Below, one piece after another: positions 1 through 11,186 of a DNA stretch of 64,000 nucleotides. The notes below the pieces were generated by a model, which was not told where the DNA came from, ran no database searches, and saw only the letters and a list, made by a program, of their open reading frames with translations. Numbering within the stretch: the stretch's first letter is position 1; every line of letters begins with the position of its first letter. The stretch comes from Odiellus spinosus (lineage: Eukaryota > Arthropoda > Arachnida > Opiliones > Phalangiidae): assembly GCA_963920705.1 (NCBI GenBank), contig OY987227.1, positions 4,265,143 through 4,329,142 on the forward strand. The letters run 5' to 3'. Position numbers and translations under genes: made by a program.

Positions 1-192
1 TCGAAGACTAAAATATAAATGTTAAACAAATTTGTCAAAAAAAAATTAACCATGAGACCCTTCTTTTTAAAGTTTTAAATTTGGTTAAAAAAATGTTGCA
101 ACTATTGCATCCAAGTTAAAACACTTAATAAGTTAAATGTTAAATGTTTTTGACAACTTTATTAAACATTTTTATTTACTCATTAATATTGG

Positions 193-764
193 ATGAGTCT
201 CGAATTAGTATTTAAATACACGTGCTGTACTAATAAATCGCACTTAGAATATTTTAAAGTATGGTGTACTTCACAAATTCGGAGTACTCGGACATGCATC
301 TCATGTATGGACGGGCCCAGGGAAATGTATTGGAAGCTCGGCGCCTATCAAGAGCACTTTCCTCAACAACTACCAAATCACGAAACGTTCACGGCTGTTG
401 ACAAACGCTTAAGAGAAACTGGTAAATTACAACCCTCAAGCACGGGGCGTTCCCGAGCACATCGAAGAACAAGTATTAACCATTTTTGAGGACGATCCTT
501 TAACAAGCAACAGAAGGGTTGGAAGACAATTGGACGTCAACCATGGTATTGTCTGGAAAATCATCATAGGTCACCAGCTCCACCCATATCATTTGCAAAA
601 GGTTCAATCGTTAAACGATGCGGACTATCCGAGACGGCTTGAGTTTTGTCAATGGTATTTGGCCCGGGTGAACGACTTGGATTTTCCATGAATTCTGCTA
701 GTTTCTGACGAGGCAAATTTTTCCAGTGACGGAGTACTCAATTTACACAACCATCATGAGTGGA
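193..764 (+). pseudogene. Mariner/Tc1-like transposase, N-terminal part, broken
   Basis: This is the DNA-binding and early catalytic part of an insect mariner/Tc1-superfamily DNA transposase. The translation shows a helix-turn-helix region (RLRETGKLQPSSTGR), a second HTH-like stretch (RRVGRQLDVNHGIVWKII) and the family signature HPYHLQKVQ...FCQWYL. The first catalytic motif follows as VSDEANFSSDG, containing the first Asp. Coding is broken by a frameshift near 470-480 and an in-frame TGA near 690. The similarity stops at HNHHEW (about 763), where LINE reverse-transcriptase sequence begins. The missing C-terminal part appears on the same strand at 26922-27437. The start at 193 is only the first open codon; family-like sequence begins near 310. 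Family assignment is recognition from memory, not a search. Confidence 0.8.
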
Positions 765-1668
765 GGCAACAAAACCCCCCTCCCAGTTACAAGCGGGGTG
801 CCTCAGGGTAGTGTTTTGGGTCCCCTCCTGTTTGTCATCTACGTTAACGACCTTCCTGATACACTGTCCTCTCCCCTGCGTCTCTTCGCAGACGATCTCA
901 AAATTTTTAGAATTATTACCTACTATTCAGATGTTAGTGCTCTTCAAGCTGACCTCCGTCGACTCAAAACGGACTAGCTTTTAATGAGCTTAAATCTCTG
1001 GTCCTTACAATTCAATTGCGTAAATCTGACCTTAATTCTCCGTCCCCCTATTTTCTTTGTGGAAATAAATTTCGACATGTTAATGAATGTAGAGACCTTG
1101 GGGTTCAAGTGTCACATGATCTCAAATTCCACTCTCATGTTAAAAATGTCTGTGGTCGCGCTAACGGTCTTCTGCCACTATAAAAGCTAACTTCCCTGGG
1201 ATACACCCTCAGCTTCTTAGTAGGCTATTTAACTGTTACGTTCGTCCCGTACTTGAGTTTGGCAGCCAGGTTTGGAACCCCTTTACCGCTCAGGACAGCA
1301 AACTCCTGGATGATGTTCAAGGTAGGGCATCCCGTATCCCTTATGTCCTTAAGCGGGTACCTAGGGCTGATCGACTGGACAAACTATGTTGGGCTCCCCT
1401 CAGTCTGAGGCGGTCTTATTTCGATTTGGTTAGTCTTTTTAAGATATTGAGTTCCCCTGATCAAAATTACTTTACTCATTCTCCCACGGTGTCAACTACG
1501 CGTGGTCACTCGCGAAAATTATTTCTTAAACAGTCCAATAAAGACCCGATGAAATACTCCTTCTTTAGGAGGGTCATCCCTTTATGGAATGCTCTCCCTG
1601 AAGATATTATCTCAACTAGGTCCATACCCCAATTTAAATTAAAACTCCGTGCCCATTTCAAAATTTAA
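765..1668 (+). pseudogene. Jockey-like LINE reverse transcriptase, 3' part
   Basis: This is a 5'-truncated non-LTR retrotransposon fragment. The first frame gives TSGVPQGSVLGPLLFVIYVN followed by RLFADDLKIF, the reverse-transcriptase palm with the FADD catalytic pair. Frames shift several times after about 980. Later parts read as the LINE C-terminal region: LFNCYVRPVLEFGSQVWNP near 1225-1280, then FFRRVIPLWNALPEDI near 1560-1610. It ends at a stop at 1666-1668. Several frameshifts mean it is inactive. It abuts the broken mariner transposase on its left and its own probable 3' tail on its right. Jockey/CR1-type affiliation is inferred from the motif spacing. Confidence 0.85.
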
Positions 1669-2202
1669 ATTTAAGGGGAAGGTACACGCAGATTTTCCCT
1701 GGACCCTACTTTAGACACGAATTTCTTGGCTTCTAGGATAGATAGACTTATTTCGTTTTTTTATAATTGAACTACAGAAAGATTTGAGTAATTTCCCCGC
1801 GCAACATTTGCCTTTTCTCTCGTAATTAATTTTTAAATTAACTTCAAATATCACCAAAAAATGAAAAGGTACCCTTAGGTACGATTTCCTCGAAAACGGC
1901 TCAAAATATTTTCAAGCGGTTTTCTGTATTTCATTTTTCAAGGTTAAATACGCAATTTCCCCGCGGGATATTAATTTAATTACGCTTAAGCGGTAATGAC
2001 ACTTCAAAGGAAGCCTTTGTTTGAGCGTTATTTACGGTATCAAATAATCGATTTTAATTTTTTCAACGGCAAATGCCGTGTAGAGGGAACCTTCCGCTAT
2101 CTTTAATTTTTTAGATTTTAATTTTACCATTATTATTAAAGAAGTTATAAGCTTAATTCCGAGCCGTGTTTTGATGATTTTGGGCCCCAACCAGCTTGTT
2201 TC
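1669..2202 (+). repeat. LINE 3' tail, inverted-repeat copy 1
   Basis: AT-rich non-coding sequence directly follows the LINE stop codon. The same ~0.53 kb occurs in reverse orientation at 25745-26265, with only scattered differences, beginning AAGGGGAAG and running to the GCTCGGAATTAAGCTTA segment. The shared unit is probably the 3' untranslated region of the LINE. No poly-A was seen at its end. From about 2203 to 2500 I see nothing that can be assigned. Confidence 0.6.
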
Positions 2203-2509
2203 GGCACCAGCCTGCTTGTTTTCGAGTTTCTGTCAGAGGCATTTTTTCGCCGTACAGTAGCACCACTGCTGGAAAAATTTGAAAGCTTTCTTAGAAAGAC
2301 TGAGTAATTTCAATTTCGCCCGCCACATGTCGCAGTGAACCTATATTTGAAGGGGCGTTTGTCCCATTACGTTATCAGCTGCAATAAATCTATTAGCTTG
2401 GCTTCCCGTTGAATCCAATTTATCTCGAAGGGCTCTTGAAGTGCTCGCCTACTCTTCATTTTATGTTTTTCAAGTTGAAACAGATTAAATAAATGTTTAG
2501 GGGGATTGT

Positions 2510-3140
2510 TATGATTTAATCATTTTAATTTTAATCTGGACAATCAAGATTTAACGAGATTTAATCACCTAGATTTTAATCAGTCTCAATTGATAGTTTT
2601 AATCTAAATTATAAAGATTAAATTATCTTGATTTTAATCAGTCGCAATTAATAGTTTTAATCTAAATTATAAAGATTAAATCAGTGTAACTAAATTAATC
2701 ACAAAACTTTTAATCACGATATAATCTAAATAATCACGGTTAAATCATTTAATGTAATGAAAACAATCACGATTAAATCAGTGTAACTAAATTAATCACA
2801 AAACTTTTAATCACGATATAATCTAAATAATCACGGTTAAATCATTTAATGTAATGAAAACAATCACGATTAAATCATTAATTGTAATGAAAATAATCAC
2901 GATTAAATGGAGTACAATGAAAATAATCACGATTAAATGGAATATAATGAAAACAATCATGATTAAATCGAATTTAATGAAAACAATCATGATTAAATCG
3001 AATTTAATGAAAACAATCATGATTAAATCGAATTTAATGAAAACAATCATGATTAAATCGAATTTAATGAAAACAATCATGATTAAATCGAATTTAATGA
3101 AAACAATCATGATTAAATCGAATTTAATGAAAATCGCATT
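2510..3140 (+). repeat. AT-rich tandem repeats, ending in a perfect 30-bp array
   Basis: The region is built from variants of AATCACGATTAAATC. A ~99-bp unit is duplicated (about 2673-2771 and 2772-2870). From about 2950 to 3140 it becomes an essentially perfect 30-bp tandem array, each unit containing AATCATGATTAAATCG. Because 30 is a multiple of three, both strands stay open and give meaningless repetitive peptides. No gene is proposed. From 3141 to 3552 nothing is recognisable. Confidence 0.9.
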
Positions 3141-3552
3141 TAAATTTAATACATTAAAATTCTTGAGGGGTGCGTCTTTAGTTTTAGCTTTGATAGTGCA
3201 TGCATTGTGATCGAATTCTTGAGTTCAGCTTTGATAGTGCAACTTGAGATTTTTTCTTAGTTTACTACTATACTAGATAAAGAGAGGGAGCAAAACAGTC
3301 ATCTTGGTGCCATGTCACTCTGTACCCCCCACCCCCCAGGGTTTCTAAGAACATTGATTCTGTTTTTTTTTCTTTCTTTCCTTTTCTATGTCCAGTCCCC
3401 ACAAAGCACGATTGACAGCCTATATAAAGGTACACCATCCAATAAACTATTTTTGTATATTGCACTCTGATTTACAGTAAATTTCACCTCAAATGAGAGG
3501 TATACTCAAAGCTATATACATCTCTTTCTTATGCCTTGATATGGTAATACCC

Positions 3553-3733
3553 TGTAGTTCTAACGGATAGGTAAAATGATAAGACAGGAATCAACGTAAT
3601 AACTAAACTTTTATTTTAAGGTCGCTTGTTTATATACTTCTGTATATTGGCAATAAAAAACTAAAAACATGAAATATTATTTTTGTATATAAAAAAACAT
3701 TAATCTTAAAATCTACTTTTTTATCTCTCCACA
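3553..3733 (-). repeat. Gypsy 3' LTR
   Basis: 181-bp copy matching 7298-7478, adjacent to the polypurine tract on the element's sense strand. Confidence 0.95.
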
Positions 3734-3747
3734 TTATTCCCCCTCCA
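3734..3747 (-). promoter_or_regulatory. Polypurine tract of the gypsy element
   Basis: GGAGGGGGAATAA on the minus strand lies directly against the 3' LTR, as expected for the plus-strand primer. Confidence 0.7.
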
Positions 3748-3750
3748 GTG

Positions 3751-4110
3751 TTAACGATGTAAGGGTAGAGGTTTGAAAGTTCGCCCCGAACGGGTGACGT
3801 GAGAATATGAAGGTGGTATGTCCGCAAACGAAACTGTCTTTGGAACCTTGGGTACTGGAGGTGGTGCGATTACTACTCGTGGCGTTTGAGTCGCAAGCTG
3901 ATCATGATGTGCGAGGAAAGCTGGTTTTAAACGATCGATGGTCACGGTGTCGGTTCTGTTCTTGACACGCAACTTGAAATATTTTTCGCAGCGGTCAAGT
4001 ACTTGGTAAGGACCGTCGTACTTCGGTTGTAGATGTTTCCGTACGGTATCGTTTCTTATCCATACGTGCGAGCATGTCGAAAGTTCTTTGTGGATAAGTG
4101 TTTTGCGTAG
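3751..4110 (-). pseudogene. Gypsy Pol C-terminus, frameshifted
   Basis: This is the out-of-frame tail of Pol. It contains the C-terminal integrase segment of gypsy elements (HVWIRNDTVRKHLQPKYDGP) and a proline-rich tail ending TRSGRTFKPLPLHR. The frame switches near 4100. Upstream residues of the open frame, back to 4176, are not family-like. Confidence 0.8.
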
Positions 4111-6313
4111 CATGATTTGATGCAGGTTTTGGTCGAATATATTCCATAACTGTGCGTAATGAACCAAGAAAGTCATCAGGGTTTTGCCTTGGTAGGGTTG
4201 GGCGGAAGAAATCTCCAGGTAACTTTAGCGTTTGTCCATAAACCATTTCCGCAGCGGATGATTTGATATCTTCCTTGAGAGCTGTGCGGAGACCCAAGAG
4301 AACAGAAGATACTGACTTTGTCCATTGAGCGTTTCCGTGTGCTGCGAGAGCGGCTTTAAGTGGACGGTGAAAACGTTCGATCATCCCATTAGCCTGGGGA
4401 TGAAAATCCGTGACTTGTTGGTGTCGCGCCCCCAAGTGATTAGCGAGATCCTTAAAGAGACAGGAAGTAAACTGTCGTCCACGGTCAGAAAAGATGGTGT
4501 CAGGACATCCAAAGCGTGAAATCCAACCGTCATAGAACGCCCGACAGATCGTCTCAGCAGTGATATTATGGATGTGTCGAATATCCGTGGTAAATTGACC
4601 GATGTAATCCAGATGTCTAGCCTGTCGAGGACTAGCCTTGTCGAGCTTCTGATCGAAAGCGAAGGTCAGCGGCTTGTGATCCGTATACAAAGTAAATTGT
4701 CGACCCTCGAGCATGTGTTTGAAATATTTTATCGCTGAGTATGCGGCGAGGAGCTCTCGGTCGTAAGCACTGTACTTCTGTTGCGTCGTAGATAACTTTC
4801 GAGAGAAGAATGAGAGTGGTTCAGAGATGCTTCCGTGCTCGTGCTCCAGTGTCGCGCCAATGGCAAAATCAGACGCGTCCACTTTAAGAACGAGCGGAGC
4901 GTCGTGTCTGGGATGGGCAAGCATAGTTGCGTCCTGTAAAGCTTTTTTGCAATCCTCGAATGATTTCTCGGCTAATGATGTCCATTGTATTTTCGTCTTG
5001 TCGTTCTTCTTGGCTCCTTTGAGATATTCATTCAAGGGAGCCTGGAGTATTGCGGCGTTCTTTATGAATCGATGGTAAAAATTGCCCATGCACAGAAATC
5101 TTCTTAGTTCGGCAATAGTTCCGGGTTTCGGGTAATCGACGATGGCTTTAATTTTGTCTGGAAGTGGTGAAATTCCTTGCGAATTTACCATGTATCCCAG
5201 GAAATCGAACTCTTCTACTCCAAGTTGCGATTTTGACGGGTTAATTATAATGCCATACTCCTTGAACCGCTCGAATAGCATCCGAAGGTGTGCTTTGTGC
5301 GTCTCTCGGTTAGGTGAAGCTACATCGACGTCATCGACGTATACGAATACGAAGTCCAGGCCTCGACAAACTTGGTCCATAAATCGCTGGAACGTTTGTG
5401 CAGAATTACACAACCCAAATGGCATACGCTGAAACTCCCATAGTCCAAATGGTGTGATGACGGCAGTTTTGTGAATGTCATCCGGATGGACAGGTATCTG
5501 ATAAAAAGCTTTGATCAAATCGAACTTCGAGAAAACTTTACATCCAGCAAAGTTAGCGGTAAAATTGTTCAGGATTGCCAAAGGATATCGGTCTGGTCGT
5601 GTTTGCCGGTTCAACGCACGATAATCACCACAAGGTCGCCATTCTCCTTTCTTTTTAGGTTGCATGTGAAGTTGACTTGCAAAGTTACTTTTAGATGGAC
5701 GGCATATGCCTTGCTCGGCCATTAATTCGAATTCTCTCTTGGCTACGGCGAGTCGCTTGGGATCGAGATTGCGTACACGTTCTACGACTGGTGGTCCAGT
5801 AGTCTCGATATGGTGAAATACATTGTGCTTCGGCTCTAGTAATGGTCCAGATGGTCGAGTTATTTCGGGATATTCCGCAAGCAATTTGTGGAATTCCGAT
5901 GTTCCGAGGATTGTGGTGATGTTTGTTGCGGGATGTTGTATGACCTTGCAATAGGCTGATATTTGAGTTTTACTATCCACTAGCTTTCTCGTCTTTAGAT
6001 CTGGCAGGAGATGAAAGGTTGATATGAAGTCCGCTCCGATGACAGGTTTCCCCACGTCAGCGATAACGAATCTCCATTTAAAAGCTCTTCTAATTCCCAA
6101 GTCGAGTTGAAGAGTCTTTGTTCCGTAGGTTTTGATTGGTGTACCATTGGCGGCGAATAATTTGAATTGACATTTGGAGATTCGTTGTTCTTGTTTGGTT
6201 GGTGGTATAACTGAGATATCAGCGCCGGTGTCGATCAGGTAGTTGCGTTGTGAAGTTTTATCGTATATAAAAAGGCGACGTGAATGATTGCCAGTATTGT
6301 CGGTGGTCGCCAT
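3995..6313 (-). pseudogene. pol: Gypsy Pol polyprotein with integrase deletion and 3' frameshift
   Basis: A 772-residue frame. It begins with an aspartic protease (LIDTGADISVIP, active site at residues 28-32). Reverse transcriptase follows, with YVDD at about 325-328, then RNase H (VDASDFAIGA near 477, YDREL near 517, YTDHKPL near 543). At about residue 590 the RNase H end (HNITAETI) runs directly into late integrase core (AFYDGWISRFG). The usual zinc-binding HHCC domain and the first catalytic Asp are absent, while FSDRGRQF and NGMIERFHR are kept. The last ~30 residues are out of frame; the proper C-terminus continues in the frame of 3751-4110. The copy is non-functional. Confidence 0.9.
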
Positions 6314-6324
6314 CTCCGATCGGC

Positions 6325-7242
6325 CTACTGGTTTCCCGGATCCGTTCTCTTATGAGGGAGCTGGCCCCGTGTCCAAGTGCAAGGATCCTGGCATTTCTTC
6401 GCCTTTTCGCCGAAACGGAAGTGGTAGAAACATAATTTTCCTCTCGGGTTGAAAGTGCGACCTCGAGACTGCGAACGGCTCGGTCCTCTCTCACGGAAAT
6501 CTTCATTACGTTGTCGTGGACGACCTCTAGTGAATGCCTCGAATTTGCTGTTGAGCTCTTCTATTTGCTGAACTAGGCGTCGTACAGATGACGTGTCTTC
6601 GGCCTCTCCTGGGCTCTTAGAAATGACAGTGGAAATTGTAATTGGGCGGATGGTCTCTACAATCTTGTCCGCTTGGGCAGCGATTTTATCAAGATTACTT
6701 TCATTGCTCATTACCAATATGCCCCGAACTTGTTCAGGAAGTTGGTCCATAAATAAGGATTTTAAGATGGCGTCGGTGGCTTGTGAACCTGCTTGTAGGC
6801 GCATAGTTTGTAGAAAGAGAGAAGGTTTCTGGTCGCCGATCTGCATACCGCTGAGTAGTTTTCGTAAGCGTTTCTCGTCTGTGTCGCAGAACGAAGAGAT
6901 TATCCGTGTTTTTAAAGCTGTGAAGGGGTTTTCTGGAGGGATCTTGATAATGTCAGCAACGTAAGGAACGATGGTTTGGTCCAAAGATTGTAGCACGTAA
7001 TCGAATTTTGTCTGTTCCGAGACGATACGGTGTAGTCGAAACTGCGATTCTATAGTGGAGAACCAGAGGTCCGGATTATCTTTCCAAAATAGTGGAAGCT
7101 TTATTGTTAGGCGAGAAATTTCTTGTCTTCCCGATCGTTCGTCAGTACTTGCATCAGTATGCGACATTGCTTGATTTAGCCTCTCGGTCAAATGCTTGAT
7201 CTGATCACTCAAAGCAGTTACGTTGTCCTCGTTGTCCGACAT
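6325..7242 (-). CDS. gag: Gypsy Gag polyprotein
   Basis: A 305-residue ORF with an ATG start (MSDNEDNVTAL) lies 55 bp inside the 5' LTR on the minus strand. It is the structural capsid/nucleocapsid protein of the retrotransposon. Visible features are an early leucine-rich coiled stretch, the arthropod gypsy Gag core (LPLFWKDNPDLWFSTIESQF near residues 49-68), an Arg/Ser-rich region near 240-265, and a C-terminal Cys-His knuckle of the type CFYHFRFGEKAKKC. The reading frame is intact. Pol begins 11 bp downstream of the Gag stop in a different frame, so frameshift or reinitiation would be needed. Confidence 0.88.
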   Translation of the reverse strand: MSDNEDNVTALSDQIKHLTERLNQAMSHTDASTDERSGRQEISRLTIKLPLFWKDNPDLWFSTIESQFRLHRIVSEQTKFDYVLQSLDQTIVPYVADIIKIPPENPFTALKTRIISSFCDTDEKRLRKLLSGMQIGDQKPSLFLQTMRLQAGSQATDAILKSLFMDQLPEQVRGILVMSNESNLDKIAAQADKIVETIRPITISTVISKSPGEAEDTSSVRRLVQQIEELNSKFEAFTRGRPRQRNEDFRERGPSRSQSRGRTFNPRGKLCFYHFRFGEKAKKCQDPCTWTRGQLPHKRTDPGNQ

Positions 7243-7280
7243 GTCGTGCTTCGTAGCCCTATCGACTTAAAACTAACTTG

Positions 7281-7297
7281 AATTTCGGGTCACCAAT
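7281..7297 (-). promoter_or_regulatory. Putative primer-binding site of the gypsy element
   Basis: Immediately inside the 5' LTR the minus strand reads ATTGGTGACCCGAAATT. It is in the position expected for a tRNA primer-binding site. The tRNA species was not determined. Confidence 0.55.
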
Positions 7298-7478
7298 TGT
7301 AGTTCTAACGGATAGGTAAAATGATAAGACAGGAATCAACGTAATAACTAAACTTTTATTTTAAGGTCGCTTGTTTATATACTTCTGTATATTGGCAATA
7401 AAAAACTAAAAACATGAAATATTATTTTTGTATATAAAAAAACATTAATCTTAAAATCTACTTTTTTATCTCTCCACA
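7298..7478 (-). repeat. Gypsy 5' LTR
   Basis: 181-bp direct repeat, TGTGGAGAG...GAACTACA on the minus strand, with TG...CA ends. By eye it is identical to 3553-3733. It would carry the element's promoter. Confidence 0.95.
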
Positions 7479-7573
7479 ACCCAGCCTAATGGTACTTGCT
7501 GAACAATCACGGCGGTTTCCTACCCCGTGATTGAAATGCCCACATTTTTCGATTTTCCAAATCTTCTTGAACA

Positions 7574-10500
7574 CAAGTTGGGAAACCAAAATATTACCTC
7601 CCCGACAACCACGTGATGTTAACTAACCTAACCTTACCTAAAATATTAAAATTTATGGCATTTGTGGAAGACGAAGATTGAAAGCAAAAAGAAATAATAT
7701 CTCAATTAAACACCAAATATATTAAACCAATAATTCAGATCAAAAATATACTTCTTATCAAGATAAATTTGAATGCAAAAGAATCAAACTTAATTCAAAA
7801 TAAAATTTTGAGAACCAGAGTCGGAAAAAAAATTTGATGAATAATGAATTAATTTTAATATAAATGCGTATCGAGTAAAATAAGCAAGGTCAAGGTTCTT
7901 CTTTTAAAACCATATAATAATTTTGAAGGCTCTAGAGTATTTGCAGACCAAGTAACGCCAATAGGCAAAATATTATATCACATTGAACCTATATGCATTT
8001 CTTCAGTATACCAACAAAACCCTAAATAATTCTCTACTTAAAACCAAACCTAACTAGAGAAAAAAAGGAAAATAAATAAGATATAACCACATAGATTTCA
8101 AGATAAATAATCCAGTCCATAATTCAGTATTAAAACAAAAAAATCAGAATTAAGACAACTGAAATTAGCAATCTTTGGTAATATGTAAAATAGCCCTTAC
8201 ACGAACAATTTAAGTAAAGCAAATTATCAAATAAACGCCAAATAAGTCAATTAATTAAAATGAAAAATATTAATCTTACCACTACCAAATAGCGGGCAGA
8301 AAACACAGACATCAAGATAACATTAGCAAAATAAATTTTCAACACCGGTAATCCTGAGAACTAGATTCTACAAAATCTTCCTGAATAATAAATTTATTTT
8401 AATCTAAAAAATATAAAATCTTAAAAAAAATATCTATACAAATAACATATTGATAAACCAATTAAAATTAGATGCGAACAAGTTGGGAAACCAAAATAAT
8501 ACCTCCCCGACAACCACGTGATGTTAACTAACCTAACCTTACCTAAAATATTAAAATTTATGGCATTTGTGGAAGACGAAGATTGAAAGCAAAAAGAAAT
8601 AATATCTCAATTAAACACTAAATATATTAAACCAATAATTCAGATCAAAAATATACTTCTTATCAAGATAAATTTGAATGCAAAAGAATCAAACTTAATT
8701 CAAAATAAAATTTTGAGAACCAGAGTCGGAAAAAATTTGCTGAATAATGAATTAATTTTAATATAAATGCGTATCGAGTAAAATAAGCAAGGTCAAGGTT
8801 CTTCTTTTAAAACCATATAATAATTTTGAAGGCTCTAGAGTTTTTGCAGACCAAGTAACGCCAATAGGCAAAATATTATATCACATTGAACCTATATGCA
8901 TTTCTTCAGTATACCAACAAAACCCTAAATAATTCTCTACTTAAAACCAAACCTAACTAGAGAAAAAAAGGAAAATAAATAAGATATAACCACATAGATT
9001 TCAAGATAAATAATCCAGTCCATAATTCAGTATTAAAACAAAAAAATCAGAATTAAGACAACTGAAATTAGCAATCTTTGGTAATATGTAAAATAGCCCT
9101 TACACGAACAATTTAAGTAAAGCAAATTATCAAATAAACGCCAAATAAGTCAATTAATTAAAATGAAAAATATTAATCTTACCACTACCAAATAGCGGGC
9201 AGAAAACACAGACATCAAGATAACATTAGCAAAATAAATTTTCAACACCGGTAATCCTGAGAACTAGATTCTACAAAATCTTCCTGAATAATAAATTTAT
9301 TTTAATCTAAAAAATATAAAATCTTAAAAAAATATCTATACAAATAACATATTGATAAACCAATTAAAATTAGATGCGAACAAGTTGGGAAACCAAAATA
9401 ATACCTCCCCGACAACCACGTGATGTTAACTAACCTAACCTTACCTAAAATATTAAAATTTATGGCATTTGTGGAAGACGAAGATTGAAAGCAAAAAGAA
9501 ATAATATCTCAATTAAACACTAAATATATTAAACCAATAATTCAGATCAAAAATATACTTCTTATCAAGATAAATTTGAATGCAAAAGAATCAAACTTAA
9601 TTCAAAATAAAATTTTGAGAACCAGAGTCGGAAAAAATTTGCTGAATAATGAATTAATTTTAATATAAATGCGTATCGAGTAAAATAAGCAAGGTCAAGG
9701 TTCTTCTTTTAAAACCATATAATAATTTTGAAGGCTCTAGAGTTTTTGCAGACCAAGTAACGCCAATAGGCAAAATATTATATCACATTGAACCTATAAG
9801 CATTTCTTCAGTATACCAACACAACCCTAAATAATTCTCTACTTAAAACCAAACCTAACTAGAGAAAAAAAGGAAAATAAATAAGATATAACCACATAGA
9901 TTTCAAGATAAATAATCCAGTCCATAATTCAGTATTAAAACAAAAAAATCAGAATTAAGACAACTGAAATTAGCAACCTTTGGTAATATGTAAAATAGCC
10001 CTTACACGAACAATTTAAGTAAAGCAAATTATCAAATAAACGCCAAATAAGTCAATTAATTAAAATGAAAAATATTAATCTTACCACTACCAAATAGCGG
10101 GCAGAAAACACAGACATCAAGATAACATTAGCAAAATAAATTTTCAACACCGGTAATCCTGAGAACTAGGTTCTACAAAATCTTCCTGAATAATAAATTT
10201 ATTTTAATCTAAAAAATATAAAATCTTAAAAAAAATATCTATACAAATAACATATTGATAAACCAATTAAAATTAGATGCGAACAAGTTGGGAAACCAAA
10301 ATAATACCTCCCCGACAACCACGTGATGTTAACTAACCTAACCTTACCTAAAATATTAAAATTTATGGCATTTGTGGAAGACGAAGATTGAAAGCAAAAA
10401 GAAATAATATCTCAATTAAACACTAAATATATTAAACCAATAATTCAGATCAAAAATATACTTCTTATCAAGATAAATTTGAATGCAAAAGAATCAAACT

Positions 10501-11186
10501 TAATTCAAAATAAAATTTTGAGAACCAGAGTCGGAAAAAATTTGCTGAATAATGAATTAATTTTAATATAAATGCGTATCGAGTAAAATAAGCAAGGTCA
10601 AGGTTCTTCTTTTAAAACCATATAATAATTTTGAAGGCTCTAGAGTTTTTGCAGACCAAGTAACGCCAATAGGCAAAATATTATATCACATTGAACCTAT
10701 AAGCATTTCTTCAGTATACCAACACAACCCTAAATAATTCTCTACTTAAAACCAAACCTAACTAGAGAAAAAAAGGAAAATAAATAAGATATAACCACAT
10801 AGATTTCAAGATAAATAATCCAGTCCATAATTCAGTATTAAAACAAAAAAGTCAGAATTAAGACAACTGAAATTAGCAACCTTTGGTAATATGTAAAATA
10901 GCCCTTACACGAACAATTTAAGTAAAGCAAATTATCAAATAAACGCCAAATAAGTCAATTAATTAAAATGAAAAATATTAATCTTACCACTACCAAATAG
11001 CGGGCAGAAAACACAGACATCAAGATAACATTAGCAAAATAAATTTTCAACACCGGTAATCCTGAGAACTAGGTTCTACAAAATCTTCCTGAATAATAAA
11101 TTTATTTTAATCTAAAAAATATAAAATCTTAAAAAAATATATATACAAATAACATATTGATAAACCAATTAAAATTAGATGCGAAA
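7574..11186 (+). repeat. Four tandem ~903-bp 5' modules of family X
   Basis: Units start with CAAGTTGGGAAACC at 7574, 8479, 9381 and 10284, giving periods of 905, 902 and 903 bp. They differ by only a few substitutions and A-tract length changes. Each unit carries the X 5' terminal motif, a TAACCTAACCTTACC tract, and an internal segment (AAGGTCAAGGTTCTTC...) related to the start of the body module. No coding capacity was seen. Confidence 0.95.

Larger units (their letters stand above)
3553..7478 (-). mobile_element. Gypsy-type LTR retrotransposon, internally deleted
   Basis: A 3.93-kb element on the minus strand is flanked by 181-bp LTRs that look identical. A 4-bp target duplication ACCC flanks it (3549-3552 and 7479-7482). 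Order on the minus strand is 5' LTR, primer-binding site, gag, pol, polypurine tract, 3' LTR. Identical LTRs and a clean target duplication mean a recent insertion. Pol is internally deleted and frameshifted, so this copy must have been mobilised by an intact relative. It inserted just to the left of the family X array that starts at 7574. Confidence 0.95.

Noticed and set aside
2823..3210. Repetitive open frames on both strands
   Set aside because: Product of the 30-bp AT-rich array; ten-residue periodicity, no protein signal.
7574..11186. CRISPR-like array of regular repeats
   Set aside because: The 903-bp units are contiguous and identical throughout, with no unique spacers; the host is a eukaryote.
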